Shown piece after piece: positions 62,801-64,000 of a stretch of 64,000 nucleotides of DNA; position 1 is the stretch's first letter, and each line of letters opens with the position of its first letter. A program made the position numbers and the translations under genes. This stretch comes from Panorpa germanica (taxonomy: Eukaryota; Arthropoda; Insecta; Mecoptera; Panorpidae). The stretch is from NCBI GenBank assembly GCA_963678705.1, contig OY783221.1, forward strand, positions 7,192,001 through 7,256,000. The letters are read 5' to 3'. The notes below the pieces were generated by a model. The model saw only the letters and a list, made by a program, of their open reading frames with translations, ran no database searches and was not told the DNA's origin.

Positions 62801-64000
62801 CCACACGCAATTTAGTAGTTTTGCTATCATCGTTTGTAACTGCATGATGCGCTAAAAAATAATTAGGAGTATTATAAACATCATAAGAATTTATGTCTAT
62901 TTCCCTGGCATGTCCCATCTCTATATACTGATCAATGAATTTTTTATACACCTTCAATAGTGAAGGATTTCGTTTAAATCTATTTTCTAACACACAGAAT
63001 CTTTGCAGGGCGACTGAGAAAGAATCCCCCAATTCTAGTTCATTTACTGGGCTGACTAATGGCAAATCTACAGTAAAAGTATTATTTTCAAGTAGTACTG
63101 AATTTTTAAAAATATGTTCAGCCTTTAAATATTCCTCAGTAAACTTGTCTGTCTTTTCTGGGACCTTCTCAGTCATCCAAAATTGCCCCATAACATTCTC
63201 AAGGGTTGTATGGTCAGAAATGGCAAAATTAGATACTATAATATTACTTGAATAATTATTTTGATTTTGAAACATTTTTGGCTCATTAATAACATTATAA
63301 TTAAATTGATTATGCAGTTTACCTGCAACTACATATCCAAATGTAGTGTTCTGTAAAACTGAGCCATTATTTAATTTAATACAGCCACCTAATAGAATGG
63401 CAAAATATACATCCGCACCCAATAGCAATGATATTTTCGAGGGTACATTATACTGCTCATCAGCTAGCTTAATATTTTTGGGAAAAATAACTTTGGATGT
63501 GTCAATAAAAATTTGAGGCAAATGCGTAGTGATAGATTCAACTACATGACAATTCACTTTGTGATTAATATTTCTGTCGTAATTAGACTGTATGTTTATA
63601 ATTGCTGAGTGATATAATTTTGTGGCTTTATTGCCTATGCCAATTATTTTACTAGGATGAGTGTTTGTGCGTAAACGCAATTCTTTTAAGAGTTCAGCAG
63701 TCACTAATGATGCTTGACTACCGCTATCGAGCAATGCACGAACTAGAAACTCGCGACCAAAATTGTCAACAATTTTTACCTTCATAGTAGGCAGCAATAT
63801 GGTACCCCCCACGCTATCATTGCTACAGCACATTACAACTGGAGATTCAGTTGTCTTGCCAGCCAGCGAACCAGCATCTGTTTTATCACATAACAATTTG
63901 CTATGCATGCCTTTACATTTATGACATTTATAATTATTCTCAAGGGAGCACCTGCCACTATGGGCTTTTAAACATAGCGAACATAATTTATGTTCTTGAA
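59844..64000 (-). CDS. pol: BEL/Pao retrotransposon gag-pol polyprotein, 5' partial
   Basis: An uninterrupted frame enters at the right edge and stops at 59844. Two zinc knuckles of the Gag end come first (CSLCLKAHSGRC, then CHKCKGMHSKLLC at the internal ATG 63908). Numbering from that ATG: aspartic protease with DSGSQ at 61-65; reverse transcriptase with YVDD at 490-493; RNase H starting about YADAS 665 with PQLEL and CDSK; integrase with a histidine/cysteine zinc region (HLRLLHAG...CVIC) and catalytic D1059 (VDFCGP), D1125 (CDNA), E1179 (WEAG); then a DUF5641-type tail (FWQAWSKDYL...EGDLVIV...WPMARI). This order, with RNase H before integrase and DUF1758-like protease, is diagnostic of BEL/Pao. 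It copies and reinserts the element from an RNA intermediate. No stop or frameshift is visible, so it is young and possibly competent. The 5' part of gag and the 5' LTR are off the window. Confidence 0.96.
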   Translation of the reverse strand, partial: QEHKLCSLCLKAHSGRCSLENNYKCHKCKGMHSKLLCDKTDAGSLAGKTTESPVVMCCSNDSVGGTILLPTMKVKIVDNFGREFLVRALLDSGSQASLVTAELLKELRLRTNTHPSKIIGIGNKATKLYHSAIINIQSNYDRNINHKVNCHVVESITTHLPQIFIDTSKVIFPKNIKLADEQYNVPSKISLLLGADVYFAILLGGCIKLNNGSVLQNTTFGYVVAGKLHNQFNYNVINEPKMFQNQNNYSSNIIVSNFAISDHTTLENVMGQFWMTEKVPEKTDKFTEEYLKAEHIFKNSVLLENNTFTVDLPLVSPVNELELGDSFSVALQRFCVLENRFKRNPSLLKVYKKFIDQYIEMGHAREIDINSYDVYNTPNYFLAHHAVTNDDSKTTKLRVVFDGSMRSKNKISLNDVMLNGPVVQGELFDILLLFRTYVYTIVCDIEKMFRCILTNDTYNVLQNILWRDDPGKPISCLQLKTVTYGLKSSTFLATRCLIELAHRYKHKYPLAARAMCHNTYVDDVIVGCDDVEELSELKSQLIGLLQLGNFKLHKWSSNHPPVLDDISSDKKYINELDLNKSAIIKTLGLKYNVILDTFTFKCPNTNSNNLNTKRKVLSFIGTLFDPLGLIGPIIVVAKLIMQELWFLKIDWDAPLPDKQLQMWEKFLNGLKIADSISIDRLIKEENFVTAELIGYADASMKAYGCCLYLRTVTANDNVKTKLICAKSRVAPLGKVLTIPQLELNSAVLLAQLAVRVSNLLKTRLEHRLFLYCDSKIVLAWIQADKLKTNIYVNNRVKKITELTDKFSWYYVKSADNPADIISRGIEPQHLKNQNLWWNGPQYLSNSHFKHDHYFDLNTVLLSDDEDKNCNVCNIEVEQAPLMLDLFKKFSNINKLQRVLAYVYRFFNNCKKAVHSLICSYLTISKNNICGHLSPQELHNSLLIIIRSVQRQIFFKEIKCLLGGIIIKTGIGNLHPFIDSTGLIRVGGRLQNAGIAKDKMHPVILPKDNNITSIIIKNEHLRLLHAGARLVLSSLSQKFWIINGIREVKKVLYKCVICSRLKAESAKQLMGSLPADRVTATRPFQHVGVDFCGPFNIKIARIRKPLITKGYISLFVCFSTKAIHMEVVSDLRTETFLACLNRFISRRGMPTKIYCDNAKTFKGAANELKELYNLQTNKSHRNNVISFCNNLYIKFMFIPSYAPEFGGIWEAGVKSVKHHLKRVVGNLALTYEELNSVVIQIEGVLNSRPLLPLSPNEYKYLTPAHFLIGTALIEYPEVNLTEVPVNRLKFWNIVKKLKQDFWQAWSKDYLTQLQSRPKWKYANENLKEGDLVIVKNLNSPPLNWPMARITKVFFGKDGKVRVAEIKIGDKIYNRPITKLCRLPLN

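Noticed and set aside
60952-63255. Several plus-strand frames of 66-130 codons
   Set aside because: They are antisense shadows of the BEL/Pao polyprotein.
1-64000. CRISPR array, prophage or bacterial insert
   Set aside because: No regularly spaced repeats, no operons, no ribosome-binding-site-led ORFs; composition and elements are those of an animal nuclear genome.

Overview
The window looks like a gene-poor, strongly AT-rich stretch of an arthropod (most probably insect) nuclear genome. The evidence is a BEL/Pao retrotransposon, mariner-type transposase relics, several non-LTR retrotransposon tails, small inverted-repeat elements with target duplications, and a C2H2 zinc-finger gene whose 5'UTR intron has ordinary GT-AG borders. 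I cannot name the order or species. I see no rRNA, no intact tRNA, no CRISPR array and no prokaryotic operon.

Layout. 1-16 kb: intergenic DNA with an LTR-retrotransposon gag relic (about 4.0-4.4 kb), a LINE tail with a target duplication (5.8-6.2 kb), a mariner relic (7.8-8.0 kb), a ~50-nt retroposon-like insertion (11.4 kb) and two pieces of a second LINE family (12.4-12.7 and 15.9 kb). 16.3-23.5 kb: the only recognisable cellular gene family, three copies of a six-finger C2H2 protein. The copy at 17.7-18.3 kb (+) and the copy at 22.2-22.9 kb (-) are intact, 225 residues each, and both keep the 5'UTR intron. The copy at 16.4-17.0 kb (-) is a truncated, frameshifted pseudogene abutting the upstream region of the + copy. 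Because the intron and both flanks are shared, the duplication was DNA-based, not retroposition.

23.5-59 kb: no cellular gene recognised, but many repeats: TTAA-bounded elements, a 201-bp TIR element family (four copies), an RTE-like LINE relic (36.6-37.6 kb), more copies of both LINE tail families, a perfect 241-bp tandem duplication (49.9-50.4 kb), two more ~50-nt retroposon-like copies, a Harbinger-like MITE nested in another repeat (55.4-55.6 kb) and a possible tRNA-derived SINE head (56.9 kb). 59.2-64 kb: one long BEL/Pao element on the minus strand with an uninterrupted frame from gag zinc knuckles through protease, reverse transcriptase, RNase H and integrase, running off the right edge; a plausible 3' LTR lies at 59.23-59.57 kb.

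The genes do not form a pathway. The most interesting structures are the inverted zinc-finger array, which could yield a long hairpin RNA if transcribed across and whose two intact copies differ at DNA-contact positions of fingers 1 and 2, and the family of very short retroposon-like insertions sharing one 5' end.
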